Shown here piece after piece: positions 36,341-45,597 of a stretch of 64,000 bases of DNA; position 1 is the stretch's first letter; every line of letters starts with the position of its first letter. Both the position numbers and the translations under genes were made by a program. The notes under the pieces are model-generated. The model saw only the letters and a list, made by a program, of their open reading frames with translations, was not told the origin of the DNA and did not search any database. This DNA comes from Clostridium brassicae (GTDB taxonomy: Bacteria; Bacillota; Clostridia; Clostridiales; Clostridiaceae), in the NCBI RefSeq assembly GCF_026738875.1, contig NZ_JAPQFJ010000004.1, forward strand, positions 170,208 to 234,207. The letters are read 5' to 3'.

Positions 36341-38331
36341 TACTCCTCACCTTCCCTTAAGTATTTATTAATAGCATTTTTTAATTTTTCTTTAGCTTCA
36401 TCTATTGAAACATTATTTAATTTAGCACCTGCAATATTTAAATGTCCCCCTCCACCTAATGACTCCATTATAAGTTGCACATTTATATCACCATTTGATC
36501 TGCCACTAATAAATACATCCTTCTTTATTTTAACAAGAACAAATGATACTTGAACACCTGTAATATTTAGTAGTTCATCCGCTACTTGGGCTGCTAGAAC
36601 ATTATCTTGTATTTCTGGTGGACAGACAGTAATGCATATATTTTTTTCTAAATTCGCAAGACTTATGATTTTAGCCTTTTTTAAGTATGTTTCTAAATCA
36701 TTGGAGAACATTCTTTTCACTTCTATTATATCGGCTCCAAGTTGCCTTAAATATGCTGCTGCCTCAAAAGTCCTAACTCCTGTTTTAAAATAAAAATTTT
36801 TAGTATCTACATAAATACCAGCTAGAAGCATTTCTGCAGTTAAGGCATCTATATATTTTTTAGGACTTTCTAACATATATTCAAACATTTCTGTAACAAG
36901 TTCACAAGTAGAAGATGCATATGGTTCTATATAACTTAGTAATGTATCCTCTACTGCATCTGTTGATTTTCTATGGTGGTCTATTATAACTTTTCTATTG
37001 ATTTTCTCCACAATCTCTTTGCTGTGAACGTATCCTTTACTATTCACATCTACTAATATCAGTAAACTATTTTTATCATATATATCTAAACATTTTTGTT
37101 TATTAACAAATTTACCATTATACATATTTTCAGATTTTATTTTTTCTACTGCTTTCTCTATACCACAATTTACTTTATCAAGTATTATATAGCAGTCTTT
37201 ACCTAAAGCTTTTACAACATTACTTATTCCCATAGAAGCTCCTATACTGTCTATATCCTGATTTGTGTGCCCCATTACAAAAACATTGCTACTCTCTTTT
37301 ATTGTATTAACCAATGCATGACCTATAACTCTTGCTCTTACTTTAGTTCTTTTCGCAACTTCTTTTGTTTTTCCTCCATAAAAATATAATTTATCTTTAT
37401 CCTTTACAACTACCTGGTCTCCGCCTCTACTAAGAGCTAATTCCTTAGCAGATATTGCAAGATTGTGATTTTCAAGTGGAGTCTGTGCTCCTAAACCTAC
37501 CCCTATACTCAATGTAACTGTAAGCTTATTTCCTAGATTTATTTCTCTTATTTCATCCAGTATATCGAAATTTTTATCCATTTCTTTTTTAATATCTTTT
37601 TTATGGACTACCATTATATATTTACTTGAAGAGTATTTAGTAACCATTGCATGTAAACTTTGACCATAAGCTTTTAACTTTCTTTCTATCTCTGCAGATA
37701 AAAGTAAAGACTTATCTTCTAAAGTGGTTTTAAGCACATCATCTAAGTTATCTACTTCTACAAGAATTATTGCTTCTTCACTTTCACTCCTATATATTTC
37801 AGAATTGACTTCATTTGTTACATCCGAAAAATATAGGAACACTGTTTTATTTTTGTCACTTATACCTTCCCTATCTTCTTTTATGTTAACAAATATATTA
37901 TAATATTTATCTCTAATTTTTACATAATTAAATAATTTTTTATCTTTAGCAAAAACTCTATTTATATTGACTTCATTTATTATTTCACTAATATTTCTAC
38001 CTAATATCTCACCCTTTTCAAATATATTGAAAAATTTTTGATTATACCATAGTATATTACCTTTTCCACTAATAATAGTCAATGGGAAAGGTACACTGTT
38101 AATTACGCTTCTCGTTGAAATTTCCATTTGAGATGTATAACCTTCTATAAACTTTTCCCATTCATCTTTTTTACTATTATATATCTTAAAATTATAAATT
38201 AAAAATACTATATATAAAATTAAAAATGCGCTTGCAACATAAAAATGTCTAAACATAAATAAAACTAATATAAGAAAACCTATTATAGCTAAATTAAATT
38301 TATCACTTGGAATAAAATATTTTTTTTCCAT
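36340..38331 (-). CDS. gdpP: Cyclic-di-AMP phosphodiesterase GdpP
   Basis: The 663-residue membrane protein has two N-terminal transmembrane segments (about 12-45), a PAS-like domain (about 70-170), a degenerate GGDEF domain (about 175-310), then a DHH domain ([14 protein letters not shown] at about 356-369, VDHHRK motif as IDHHRKSTD) and a DHHA1 domain with [16 protein letters not shown]. The family hydrolyses c-di-AMP to pApA and so tunes potassium and cell-wall homeostasis. It lies between a YybS-like gene and rplI, the conserved order in Firmicutes. Confidence 0.95.
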   Translation of the reverse strand: MEKKYFIPSDKFNLAIIGFLILVLFMFRHFYVASAFLILYIVFLIYNFKIYNSKKDEWEKFIEGYTSQMEISTRSVINSVPFPLTIISGKGNILWYNQKFFNIFEKGEILGRNISEIINEVNINRVFAKDKKLFNYVKIRDKYYNIFVNIKEDREGISDKNKTVFLYFSDVTNEVNSEIYRSESEEAIILVEVDNLDDVLKTTLEDKSLLLSAEIERKLKAYGQSLHAMVTKYSSSKYIMVVHKKDIKKEMDKNFDILDEIREINLGNKLTVTLSIGVGLGAQTPLENHNLAISAKELALSRGGDQVVVKDKDKLYFYGGKTKEVAKRTKVRARVIGHALVNTIKESSNVFVMGHTNQDIDSIGASMGISNVVKALGKDCYIILDKVNCGIEKAVEKIKSENMYNGKFVNKQKCLDIYDKNSLLILVDVNSKGYVHSKEIVEKINRKVIIDHHRKSTDAVEDTLLSYIEPYASSTCELVTEMFEYMLESPKKYIDALTAEMLLAGIYVDTKNFYFKTGVRTFEAAAYLRQLGADIIEVKRMFSNDLETYLKKAKIISLANLEKNICITVCPPEIQDNVLAAQVADELLNITGVQVSFVLVKIKKDVFISGRSNGDINVQLIMESLGGGGHLNIAGAKLNNVSIDEAKEKLKNAINKYLREGEE

Positions 38332-38332
38332 A

Positions 38333-39346
38333 TTATTCCCTCTTCTTAATTTTTCTTATTGGATTAGGGTCTAATTCTCTTAAATTCAAGATTACATCCA
38401 TTATACCAGATACAAGATATATATCTGTAAAAATAGGCATGATTAATCCCACTAAAAGAATTATAACAGATATTATTTTAGACAGCTTAAGCTTATTTCT
38501 AAGTATGTAAGCAAAAAAAGCAATTCCATTTAAAGTAATTAGAAATTTTAAAATATACCCTGTAACTTCTGAAATGTAATTTCCTATAGATATTCCCTTT
38601 GAGTTTATTATTATTCCCAGACAAAAAGCTATTATTAAAAACGCTACTAATAAATTAGGAATATATATTCGTGTGAATTTAGTAATATTATCTACTTTAC
38701 AATCTAATTTTTGAAGAACTTTACTAGTAAAATAATAATTTATATATGCTTGTATAATACTATTAGCCAATATAATCATAGGTAAAATAACAATCAATTT
38801 TTGAATTGTAATTAGCTTAATTATTTCATTTAATCCGTCAATAAACTCATTTGGAGCATTTAAAGCTACATAAGTATCTCTTGTCATTGTAAAGGATTTC
38901 TTGATTCCATATACAATATCATTTATAGAACTTGATATGGTCTTTTTATAAATGAAAATAGAATATACTATAAATTGACTAATATTGCTGATAGCAATAA
39001 ATATAGCTGTTGTAATTATACTAGCTGAGTTTTTCTTTTTCTTCTTAATACAATAACCTAGACTAATACCTACAATTCCATAAGAAAAAGCGTAAAAAAA
39101 TGGGATTAAACTCATATAATTTAAACTTACTAGAAAAGCTCCTATAACGAGAATAGATAAAATACTTTTATATCCTCTCAATACATAAATTGCGGTTATA
39201 GGAATAGTAAAAATACACATAAACAATACAGCTAAAGAAGGTAAATACATAGTGTTAACCAAAACTAAAACTACAATTATAATTGATAAAATTATTTCTA
39301 ATACTGACTTATTGTTAAAGCTTTTACCCTTCATAACTTTCTCCAT
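38333..39346 (-). CDS. YybS-like DUF2232 membrane protein
   Basis: The 337-residue protein is mostly membrane-embedded with about eight hydrophobic segments and a basic C-terminus (NPIRKIKKRE). It matches the DUF2232/YybS family, which sits directly upstream of gdpP in many Firmicutes and has no established function. The ATG at 39346 overlaps the MazG-like stop codon; a second ATG four codons later has a better-spaced GGAGAAAG, so the true start may be 39334. Co-transcription with gdpP and rplI is likely. Confidence 0.85.
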   Translation of the reverse strand: MEKVMKGKSFNNKSVLEIILSIIIVVLVLVNTMYLPSLAVLFMCIFTIPITAIYVLRGYKSILSILVIGAFLVSLNYMSLIPFFYAFSYGIVGISLGYCIKKKKKNSASIITTAIFIAISNISQFIVYSIFIYKKTISSSINDIVYGIKKSFTMTRDTYVALNAPNEFIDGLNEIIKLITIQKLIVILPMIILANSIIQAYINYYFTSKVLQKLDCKVDNITKFTRIYIPNLLVAFLIIAFCLGIIINSKGISIGNYISEVTGYILKFLITLNGIAFFAYILRNKLKLSKIISVIILLVGLIMPIFTDIYLVSGIMDVILNLRELDPNPIRKIKKRE

Positions 39347-39666
39347 TAGCTCCTATCTCTTATATGTGAATATAATTTACTTAAATCTTTATTCTGTTTT
39401 TCTATAATATCTTCTTCTGCTATACCTAATTTTAATTTTGTTTTCATACTTTCATCTACCTCTTCATAATTGTAGCCTAACTTCTTTGCAAGTAAATATA
39501 ATACTATTATTGCCCCGGAAATACATTCTAAAATGGATTCTTGAACTACATTACTTCCTCTTGCAAGGAGTTTGAATAGATCTCCTATTATGCATAATAA
39601 ATCAGCTTTTAAATTCTCTATTATTTTAATATTTGACATTATGTTAAAATCACTATTCTTCACCAT
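39346..39666 (-). CDS. MazG-like family protein
   Basis: The 106-residue helical protein contains the short MazG-like pattern: ILENLKADLLCIIGDLFKLLARG near the N-terminus and CISGAIIVLYLLAKKLGYNYEEVDESM in the middle. MazG enzymes hydrolyse NTPs, but the metal-binding EExxE motif is not clearly present here, so catalysis is doubtful. The ATG follows AGGGAGATGAT. It overlaps the YybS-like gene and probably starts the operon leading to dnaB. Confidence 0.75.
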   Translation of the reverse strand: MVKNSDFNIMSNIKIIENLKADLLCIIGDLFKLLARGSNVVQESILECISGAIIVLYLLAKKLGYNYEEVDESMKTKLKLGIAEEDIIEKQNKDLSKLYSHIRDRS

Positions 39667-39815
39667 ATCATCTCCCTATAACCTATATATACTATTTTAG
39701 TTATTTTCAACCTTATATGCAACTTTAGATTTGAAATATTAGGAAAATACTGATTTTAAGTTACTATATAAATATAATATAGAATATATTACCTTTTCAA
39801 TATAAGCCTAGAAAA

Positions 39816-39856
39816 ATATAATAAAAAAAGCAGTGCTGTTATTAAACACTGCTTGT
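39816..39856 (-). terminator. Terminator of the rpsF-ssb-rpsR operon
   Basis: On the minus strand AAGCAGTG (39847-39854) and CACTGCTT (39828-39835) flank an 11-nt loop and are followed by TTTTTTATTATA. It starts 11 bp after the rpsR stop codon. Confidence 0.88.
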
Positions 39857-39864
39857 TAAATCCA

Positions 39865-40095
39865 TTAGTCCGTTGTAAATGGTAGTAATGCCATATTTCT
39901 AGCTCTTTTAATTGATGTAGTTAACTCTCTTTGGTGCTTTGCACAGTTACCAGAAATTCTTCTAGGAAGTATCTTTCCTCTTTCTGTGATGTACTTTCTT
40001 AATTTATTAACATCTTTGTAATCTATACCAGTACTTTTTTCAGCACAAAAAGCGCAAACTTTCTTTCTTCTTCTTCTATTCTTCTTGAAAGCCAT
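39865..40095 (-). CDS. rpsR: 30S ribosomal protein S18
   Basis: The 76-residue basic protein has the S18 core ([30 protein letters not shown]). It is the zinc-binding (C+) form with CAFC near the N-terminus and CAKH later. It pairs with S6 on 16S rRNA. The ATG follows AAGGAGGGAAAGAT. It is the last gene of rpsF-ssb-rpsR, 26 bp after ssb. Confidence 0.97.
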   Translation of the reverse strand: MAFKKNRRRRKKVCAFCAEKSTGIDYKDVNKLRKYITERGKILPRRISGNCAKHQRELTTSIKRARNMALLPFTTD

Positions 40096-40121
40096 ATCTT
40101 TCCCTCCTTACCTTATCAAAA

Positions 40122-40589
40122 TTAAAATGGAATATCACCATCATCTATTGGAGTAATTTCTTCTTCGTACTCCGCCGTATGATTAAAGTCATTAGAAAAT
40201 CCAGTTGATGGATTATTGTTTCCAGTACTAAAACCTGTATTGTCGAATGGCGTTTCTCCTCTGTTGTTTGAATTTCCCCACTCTAAAAATTGAACTTCAT
40301 CGGCAATTACTTCTGTAACATACCTTCTAGTTCCATCTTTAGCTTCGTAAGATCTAGTTTGAATTCTTCCAGAAACCCCTATTAGCTTACCTTTACTCAT
40401 ATAGTTAGCTGTGGCTTCAGCTTGCTTTCCCCACACTACTATCGGAATAAAGTCTGCTTCTTTTTGACCACTAGAAGAGAACTTCCTATCTACAGCTACA
40501 GTAAAGCTTGCAACAGCTTTTCCGTTTCCTGGAGTAAACCTTAACTCTGGGTCTTTAGTTAGCCTACCTATCAAAACAACTTTATTCAT
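40122..40589 (-). CDS. ssb: Single-stranded DNA-binding protein
   Basis: The 155-residue protein has an OB fold ([21 protein letters not shown], residues 1-21; [21 protein letters not shown]), a disordered Gly/Asn-rich linker (about 108-135) and the acidic tip [11 protein letters not shown] that recruits partner proteins. It coats ssDNA at forks and repair sites. It sits between rpsF and rpsR, the classical arrangement. Confidence 0.97.
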   Translation of the reverse strand: MNKVVLIGRLTKDPELRFTPGNGKAVASFTVAVDRKFSSSGQKEADFIPIVVWGKQAEATANYMSKGKLIGVSGRIQTRSYEAKDGTRRYVTEVIADEVQFLEWGNSNNRGETPFDNTGFSTGNNNPSTGFSNDFNHTAEYEEEITPIDDGDIPF

Positions 40590-40600
40590 AAAAACACCGC

Positions 40601-40888
40601 CTATTTTTCAGGATTTATTACCATGAATCTCATAACACCATCAGTGATTCTGAAATTTCTTTCTAATTCCATTGGTAATTCAGGATTAGATTTGAAATTT
40701 ATTAGAGTGTAATATCCTTCATTGATTTTGTTTATTGGATAAGCAAGTTTTCTCTTACCCCACTCATCAACGTTTTCTACTACTCCTCCACCATTTTCTA
40801 TTATACCCTTAAACTTTTCGATGCCAGCTTTTACAGCTTCTTCATCTAATGATGGGTTTAATATAAATAATGTTTCGTAATTTCTCAT
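40601..40888 (-). CDS. rpsF: 30S ribosomal protein S6
   Basis: I place the start at the ATG at 40888 ([17 protein letters not shown]), preceded by GGAGGAGGTGA; upstream in-frame codons are leader sequence. The 95-residue protein ends in the [11 protein letters not shown] strand typical of S6. It binds S18 and 16S rRNA in the platform. It is the first gene of rpsF-ssb-rpsR, and its leader contains a candidate S6:S18 binding hairpin. Confidence 0.97.
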   Translation of the reverse strand: MRNYETLFILNPSLDEEAVKAGIEKFKGIIENGGGVVENVDEWGKRKLAYPINKINEGYYTLINFKSNPELPMELERNFRITDGVMRFMVINPEK

Positions 40889-40904
40889 TGATTTCACCTC
40901 CTCC

Positions 40905-40945
40905 CTTTGGACTAACGGCTGCAAAATATCACAGCAGGGATCACA
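40905..40945 (-). promoter_or_regulatory. S6:S18 autoregulatory leader motif
   Basis: In the rpsF leader the minus strand reads CTGC-TGTGATATTTT-GCAG followed at once by CCG and the ribosome site. A hairpin with a 3'-flanking CCG is the hallmark of the known S6:S18-binding leader, which imitates the 16S rRNA site. Repression of translation is inferred. Confidence 0.65.
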
Positions 40946-41073
40946 TCTTTTAATTTTATCATTTCAGTATACAAAAAGCAACATTTTATTCTTATTGACA
41001 TAAAAATATTTTATAAATCATTTTTTTAATTCTCTCATTATAATTTCAACTATTAAGTTGAAAAATGTCTTTT

Positions 41074-41277
41074 TTACTCTTCTTGTGCTTTATTTTGTTT
41101 TATAATTTTCTTAATTCCCTTTTCAAATTTATTTCTTGGAATCATTACTATTCTATTACAGCCTAAACATTTTATTTTTATATCTGCCCCTAATCTTATA
41201 ATTTCCCATTCCTTGCTTCCACAAGGATGGTCTTTTTTCATTTCAACAATATCCCCAATAAAAAATTCTTTATTCAT
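41074..41277 (-). CDS. DUF951 family protein
   Basis: The 67-residue protein (from the ATG at 41277: MNKEFFIGDIVEMKKDHPCG) matches DUF951: a small beta-barrel-like protein with cysteine at HPCGS and CLGC, probably a zinc site, and the IVMIPRNKFEKGIKKI helix. The function is unknown; it recurs near rpsF or DUF4446 genes around clostridial origins. Possible GTG/TTG starts upstream (41289, 41286) overlap the AGGAG ribosome site, so the ATG is preferred. Confidence 0.88.
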   Translation of the reverse strand: MNKEFFIGDIVEMKKDHPCGSKEWEIIRLGADIKIKCLGCNRIVMIPRNKFEKGIKKIIKQNKAQEE

Positions 41278-41446
41278 ATATATCAACACTCCTCAAAAAT
41301 ATTAAACTATAAAACATAATATTAAATTATAAACCATAAATATATAATATTAAACTATAAATGATTATACAATTATATAATGAATTAAGCTATAATATAA
41401 TAGTATGTAAAATTGTCACATAAAAATAAAACAAAGAGGTATTTTC

Positions 41447-42097
41447 ATGGGAACCTTATTCAACATAATAAAAGCTTTAATTAGTGGTTTTACTACAGGC
41501 ATACTAATTTCTCTTCCATTAGGACCTGCAGCAATTGAATCTGTCAATCATACTATATCTAAAGGCTTTAAAAATGGATTTATAGTATCCCTTGGAGCTA
41601 TTAGCGCAGATATGACATATTTATTTCTAATAAACTGTGGTCTAGCTAAACTTTTGCAGTATAATAAAGTAACAGAAGGTATTTTTTGGATTATTTCAGG
41701 ATTTATACTTGTTATAATGCAATATAATGATTTAAAAAAATTAGGTGATTATAGTGAATCTAATTCACAAAAATATGCAACTCACCCTTTTTTATCTGGA
41801 TTTGTATTAACCTTTACTAACCCTATGACTCCTACCTTATGGCTTGGGCTTAGTGGTACAGTAATAAATTTATGGAAAAATGAAAGCATTATTGCTTATC
41901 ACATATTTCTTTTAGCTATATTAATTGGAATGATCTTTTGGTTTGCAACATTAAATTATATGGCTTATAAAGGATTTAATATTTTTAAAAATAGTAATCC
42001 TAAAAAAGCATCTATATATATGAAGTGGTTCATCTTATTTTTAGGAATTGCGTTTGTAGTATTTGGCTTAATTAAACTTATATATTCAATTTTTTAA
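41447..42097 (+). CDS. LysE-family transporter
   Basis: The 216-residue membrane protein has six hydrophobic segments. The N-terminal SGFTTGILISLPLGPAAIESVNHTISKGFKNGFIVSLGAISAD is the LysE/RhtB signature (loop with conserved Pro-Gly-Pro-like LPLGP), and TNPMTPTLWLGLSG recurs in the second half. The family exports amino acids; the substrate here is not predictable. The ATG has AAGAGG upstream. It is one of few plus-strand genes left of the origin. No terminator is evident before yyaC. Confidence 0.83.
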   Translation: MGTLFNIIKALISGFTTGILISLPLGPAAIESVNHTISKGFKNGFIVSLGAISADMTYLFLINCGLAKLLQYNKVTEGIFWIISGFILVIMQYNDLKKLGDYSESNSQKYATHPFLSGFVLTFTNPMTPTLWLGLSGTVINLWKNESIIAYHIFLLAILIGMIFWFATLNYMAYKGFNIFKNSNPKKASIYMKWFILFLGIAFVVFGLIKLIYSIF

Positions 42098-42250
42098 AAA
42101 TAATACAAGCTTAATTAAACTAAATAATTTTTATTAAATTGGATCTTTGTACTTAAAATTATTATTTAACTTAAAGCATTAAAAATTAGTATGATATTAT
42201 TATTAATTTCTAATATTTAAATTAATAATATAAAATGTAAATTTGTATAT

Positions 42251-42289
42251 AAACCTCCTTTTTTGTACATAATGTAAAAAAGGAGGTTT
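42251..42289 (+). promoter_or_regulatory. Hairpin burying the yyaC ribosome site
   Basis: AAACCTCCTTTTTT (42251-42264) is exactly complementary to AAAAAAGGAGGTTT (42276-42289), a 14-bp perfect stem with an 11-nt loop. The right arm contains the SD AAGGAGG 8 nt before the yyaC ATG. In the folded state the SD is inaccessible. The upstream 42098-42250 is AT-rich without other features. Confidence 0.75.
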
Positions 42290-42294
42290 GCTCT

Positions 42295-42909
42295 ATGGAA
42301 GATAAAATTATTCTAGACTCAATGGAAATAGGATGTCCATATAAAATAAGGGATATTTTATGTGAAAAGCTTGAAGATACACTAAAAACAAAACGCCCTA
42401 TTATTTTTTTATGTATAGGTACTGATAGATCAACTGGAGATAGCCTTGGCCCTCTTATCGGAAATAAAATCAAATCAATAGTAAAAAATAATTTTATACT
42501 CTACGGAACTTTGGAATATCCTGTACATGCTAAAAATCTTACTAAAGTACTTAAAGAAATTAATCAAAAGTATATAAATCCATATATTATAGCTATAGAT
42601 GCATGTCTTGGGAACATACAAAATATAGGAAATATAGTCATCGAGGATAAGCCTCTCTCTCCTGGAGCTGCTATGAATAAAAATTTACCTAAGGTAGGTA
42701 ACATAAGTATAACTGGTATTGTTAACATATCTGGTTCTTTAGAATTTATGGTTTTACAAAATACTAGATTGTATACAGTTATGCATCTTGCAGATGTTAT
42801 TTCTAGAGGTATATATCATACTATATTAAAAACTATTGGTACTAGAAATCTATCCAACTTTGAGATTGCCTTAAACAAAATAAATAAAAAAATTAGTGCA
42901 AAATCATAA
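42295..42909 (+). CDS. yyaC: Spore protease YyaC (GPR-like, DUF1256)
   Basis: The 204-residue protein matches the YyaC family, related to the germination protease GPR. Visible are FLCIGTDRSTGDSLGPLIGNKI (about 42-63), YGTLEYPVHAKNLTKVL and IIAIDACLGNIQNIGNIVIEDKPLSPGAAMNK, the conserved acidic and glycine motifs. It is sporulation-associated in Bacillus, expressed in the forespore. The ATG has an excellent SD that is sequestered in a hairpin. It supports the view that the organism forms endospores. Confidence 0.92.
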   Translation: MEDKIILDSMEIGCPYKIRDILCEKLEDTLKTKRPIIFLCIGTDRSTGDSLGPLIGNKIKSIVKNNFILYGTLEYPVHAKNLTKVLKEINQKYINPYIIAIDACLGNIQNIGNIVIEDKPLSPGAAMNKNLPKVGNISITGIVNISGSLEFMVLQNTRLYTVMHLADVISRGIYHTILKTIGTRNLSNFEIALNKINKKISAKS

Positions 42910-42945
42910 AAGGGGCTGACTTTTTAAGACATACCCCTTTTTTAT
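42908..42945 (+). terminator. Terminator of yyaC
   Basis: AAAAGGGG (42908-42915) pairs with CCCCTTT (42934-42940), then TTTTATT. The loop is 18 nt, so it is a moderate terminator. Confidence 0.65.
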
Positions 42946-42959
42946 TCATATTCACTTAT

Positions 42960-43457
42960 TTATTGATTACTAGATTCCCTTAAAACTTGTTTTTCTTCTT
43001 CTGATAAATCGTATCTTGAGATGCCCTTATCTACTGGTTTGGCATAAACTGTACTATCTTCTCTACCATAAATTCCTGTAAGTATTACTCCATCATTATC
43101 GTCATTTAGTAATGCTATTGAAAAACTTAAATCACTTCCTATATCATCAAAAGCTTTATATCTCATTACAGATACCTTTTGAATACATCCTTTTAAATTT
43201 TTACTTAATTCATCTTGTTGTTTTTTTATCTCTTCTGTATCTGATTTTACAGAATCTATATTATCTAAATATTCTACTACTACTTCTTCTAAATTTTTGT
43301 TATTAACACCCCTTGTTAACTTTCTATATTTAGCCTCTAGCCTATTTATAGATTTTGACATTATACTCATACCTACTAACAATGCTATTATAGCGATTAT
43401 TAGTGCTATAATTATATAGGGCTGAAATTGTTTGAAAATTGAAATCACTTCTGTCAT
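42960..43457 (-). CDS. DUF4446 family protein
   Basis: The ~165-residue protein has an N-terminal transmembrane segment (IIIALIIAIIALLVGMSI), a coiled-coil region (KSINRLEAKYRKL ... DTEEIKKQQDELSKNLKGC) and the conserved C-terminal domain with VSVMRYKAFDDIGSDLSFSIALLNDDNDGVILTGIYGRE, the DUF4446 hallmark. The function is unknown; it sits next to parB in many clostridia. I favour the ATG at 43457, since the ATG at 43466 abuts the AAAGG ribosome site. Confidence 0.9.
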   Translation of the reverse strand: MTEVISIFKQFQPYIIIALIIAIIALLVGMSIMSKSINRLEAKYRKLTRGVNNKNLEEVVVEYLDNIDSVKSDTEEIKKQQDELSKNLKGCIQKVSVMRYKAFDDIGSDLSFSIALLNDDNDGVILTGIYGREDSTVYAKPVDKGISRYDLSEEEKQVLRESSNQ

Positions 43458-43478
43458 TTTCGTCATCCTTTCTTGAAT

Positions 43479-43494
43479 TGTTTCACGTGAAACA
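43479..43494. promoter_or_regulatory. parS site 1
   Basis: The perfect 16-bp palindrome TGTTTCACGTGAAACA, the ParB/Spo0J binding site, between the DUF4446 gene and parB. Confidence 0.97.
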
Positions 43495-43592
43495 TTATTT
43501 CAAAATACAGTCTTAATATTATTTAAAATTATGGAATACTAAAGATTTACTTCGATTTACAAATTATCCTTTACTATACTTTAAAACATTAC

Positions 43593-44450
43593 TTATGAAA
43601 TAGACTCTAAATTTAGTACTTCTAAAATCCTTTGTAAATCTTCTTCTGAATAATATTCTATTTGAATTTTCCCTTTATTATTTCCATTATCTCTCAAAAT
43701 AACTTTAGTATGAAATAAATGTTCCAATTTTGACTTTACATCATTGTAATAAGGATTGTTTTCATTTGTATTTTTCTGTGTAGATTTATTTTTTTTGCCA
43801 AGATTTTTTATCAATGACTCTGTTTCTCTTACGCTTAATTCTTCATCAATTATAGTTTGAGCTAACTTATATTGCATTTCATTATTTTCTATACCTAATA
43901 ATGTCCTACCATGTCCTTCACTTATTATACCTTCTATTAAATACTGTTGAACTCTATCATCTAAATTTAATAATCTCATACAATTTGATATTGATGTTCT
44001 TGATTTTCCTATCCTTTTACTCAATTCTTCTTGTGTTAATTTAAATTCATCTATTAGTTTCCTATAAGCTAAAGCTTCTTCAATAGGATTTAAATCTTCT
44101 CTTTGAATATTTTCAATTAAGGAAACCTCTAACACTTCTTTTTCTGAAAGTTCTAATATAACACAAGGTAATTCTTTCAACCCTGCTATTTTAGCAGCTC
44201 TCCATCTTCTTTCACCAGCAATTATAGCGTAAATATTTCCTTCTTTTTTTAAAACTAAAGGTTGTATTATACCATGTTCTTTAATAGATTCTGCTAATTG
44301 CATTATCTTTTCTTCATCAAAATTTTTTCTTGGTTGTTCTTCATTAGCTCTTATCAAATTTATATCTATCTTAAGTGTTGAATTATTGTCTTCTTTTTCT
44401 TCTGGTATCAAAGCACCCAATCCTTTTCCAAGTCCATATTTCTTAGCCAT
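43593..44450 (-). CDS. parB: Chromosome partitioning protein ParB / Spo0J
   Basis: ParB binds parS, spreads as a CTP-dependent clamp and recruits SMC. The 285-residue protein has an N-terminal ParB/Srx domain (INLIRANEEQPRKNFDEE, then GERRWRAAKIAGL carrying the CTP-binding GERR motif), a central HTH (KRIGKSRTSISNCMRLLNLD) and a C-terminal dimerisation domain. Its ATG overlaps the parA stop codon by 1 nt. parS site 1 lies just downstream. Confidence 0.96.
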   Translation of the reverse strand: MAKKYGLGKGLGALIPEEKEDNNSTLKIDINLIRANEEQPRKNFDEEKIMQLAESIKEHGIIQPLVLKKEGNIYAIIAGERRWRAAKIAGLKELPCVILELSEKEVLEVSLIENIQREDLNPIEEALAYRKLIDEFKLTQEELSKRIGKSRTSISNCMRLLNLDDRVQQYLIEGIISEGHGRTLLGIENNEMQYKLAQTIIDEELSVRETESLIKNLGKKNKSTQKNTNENNPYYNDVKSKLEHLFHTKVILRDNGNNKGKIQIEYYSEEDLQRILEVLNLESIS

Positions 44451-45223
44451 TATTTATCACTTCCTTGTCTTTTTAAAAATTCCTTAGCTAATTTTTCATA
44501 TGCTGTAGCTCCTTTACACTTATCATCGTAAAGCATTATTGGTAGTCCAAAACTTGGCGCTTCTGCAAGTCTAATATTTCTAGGTATTTTTGTTTTATAT
44601 ACCTTATCATTAAAATACTTACTTACTTCGTTAGATACCTCATTGCATAATTTAGTTCTATTATCATACATACTTAAAATTACGCCTTCTACTTCTAAAT
44701 TTTTATTTAATGACTTTTTAACAAGTTGTATTGTATTTACTAGTTGTCCAACTCCTTCTAATGCGTAAAATTCACATTGTATAGGAATTAAAACAGAATC
44801 AGCTACACTTAAAGCATTAATAGTAAGAAATCCTAAGGATGGAGGACAATCTATAAATATATATTCGAATTCTTTGTCTAATTTCTTTATTTTGTTTTTT
44901 AATATACTTTCTCTATTCTCTTTATTTATAAGTTCAACTTCTGCTCCTGCCAATTCTATATTAGATGGAACTATAAAAAAGTTATTTATTAATTCACTTT
45001 CTATAATCGCTTCCTTTAGTGGCGTTTTTGTTGCCAAAACATCATATATAGAATATTGAATTTTATTTTTATCGATTCCAAGTCCACTTGTTGTATTACC
45101 TTGAGGATCTATATCAATTGACAAAACTTTATGTCCATTTAAGGCTAAATTAGCACATAAATTTATATTTGTAGTAGTCTTCCCTACTCCCCCTTTTTGA
45201 TTGAAAACGCATATAATTTTCAT
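44450..45223 (-). CDS. parA: Chromosome partitioning ATPase ParA / Soj
   Basis: The start is the ATG at 45223 (MKIICVFNQKGGVGKTT), with AAGGGTGAT upstream; an extended in-frame start is not supported. The 257-residue ATPase has the deviant Walker A KGGVGKTT (about 10-17), the switch region DIDPQGNTTSGLG and Walker B YIFIDCPPSLG. It acts with ParB in segregation and in regulating DnaA. The pair overlaps as parA-parB (TAATG). Confidence 0.96.
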   Translation of the reverse strand: MKIICVFNQKGGVGKTTTNINLCANLALNGHKVLSIDIDPQGNTTSGLGIDKNKIQYSIYDVLATKTPLKEAIIESELINNFFIVPSNIELAGAEVELINKENRESILKNKIKKLDKEFEYIFIDCPPSLGFLTINALSVADSVLIPIQCEFYALEGVGQLVNTIQLVKKSLNKNLEVEGVILSMYDNRTKLCNEVSNEVSKYFNDKVYKTKIPRNIRLAEAPSFGLPIMLYDDKCKGATAYEKLAKEFLKRQGSDK

Positions 45224-45597
45224 ATTATCACCCTTTTCCTCATATATTCGACTATACTGAGACAATTAAATACTACTAATTTAGTATTTAACTTTTTATA
45301 TTAAACTGATTTTGACACAATTATTCCTTTTTCATCTTTATATCCATTATAATATCTTATAGAAAATTAATAAATATGTTTTCAAAATTAATTTAATATA
45401 GTAAACTGTTTAATAAGTATTTTACTATATATTAACTTTTTTGAATACTTTTATATATTAAATATATAATGTTTCACGTGAAACATTTAAAAACATATTA
45501 ATTTTGCATATTTTTTTTAATAATTTAACTATTGAATTGTTTTATAATTAATACTGATTTAATAATTTAAATTTTATAAAAATAGGAGATGTGTACT
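45224..45597. promoter_or_regulatory. Divergent parA / MBL intergenic region with parS site 2
   Basis: The 374 AT-rich bases hold one exact parS copy, TGTTTCACGTGAAACA, at 45470-45485. I see no other gene; promoters for both flanking genes presumably lie here. Confidence 0.85.
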
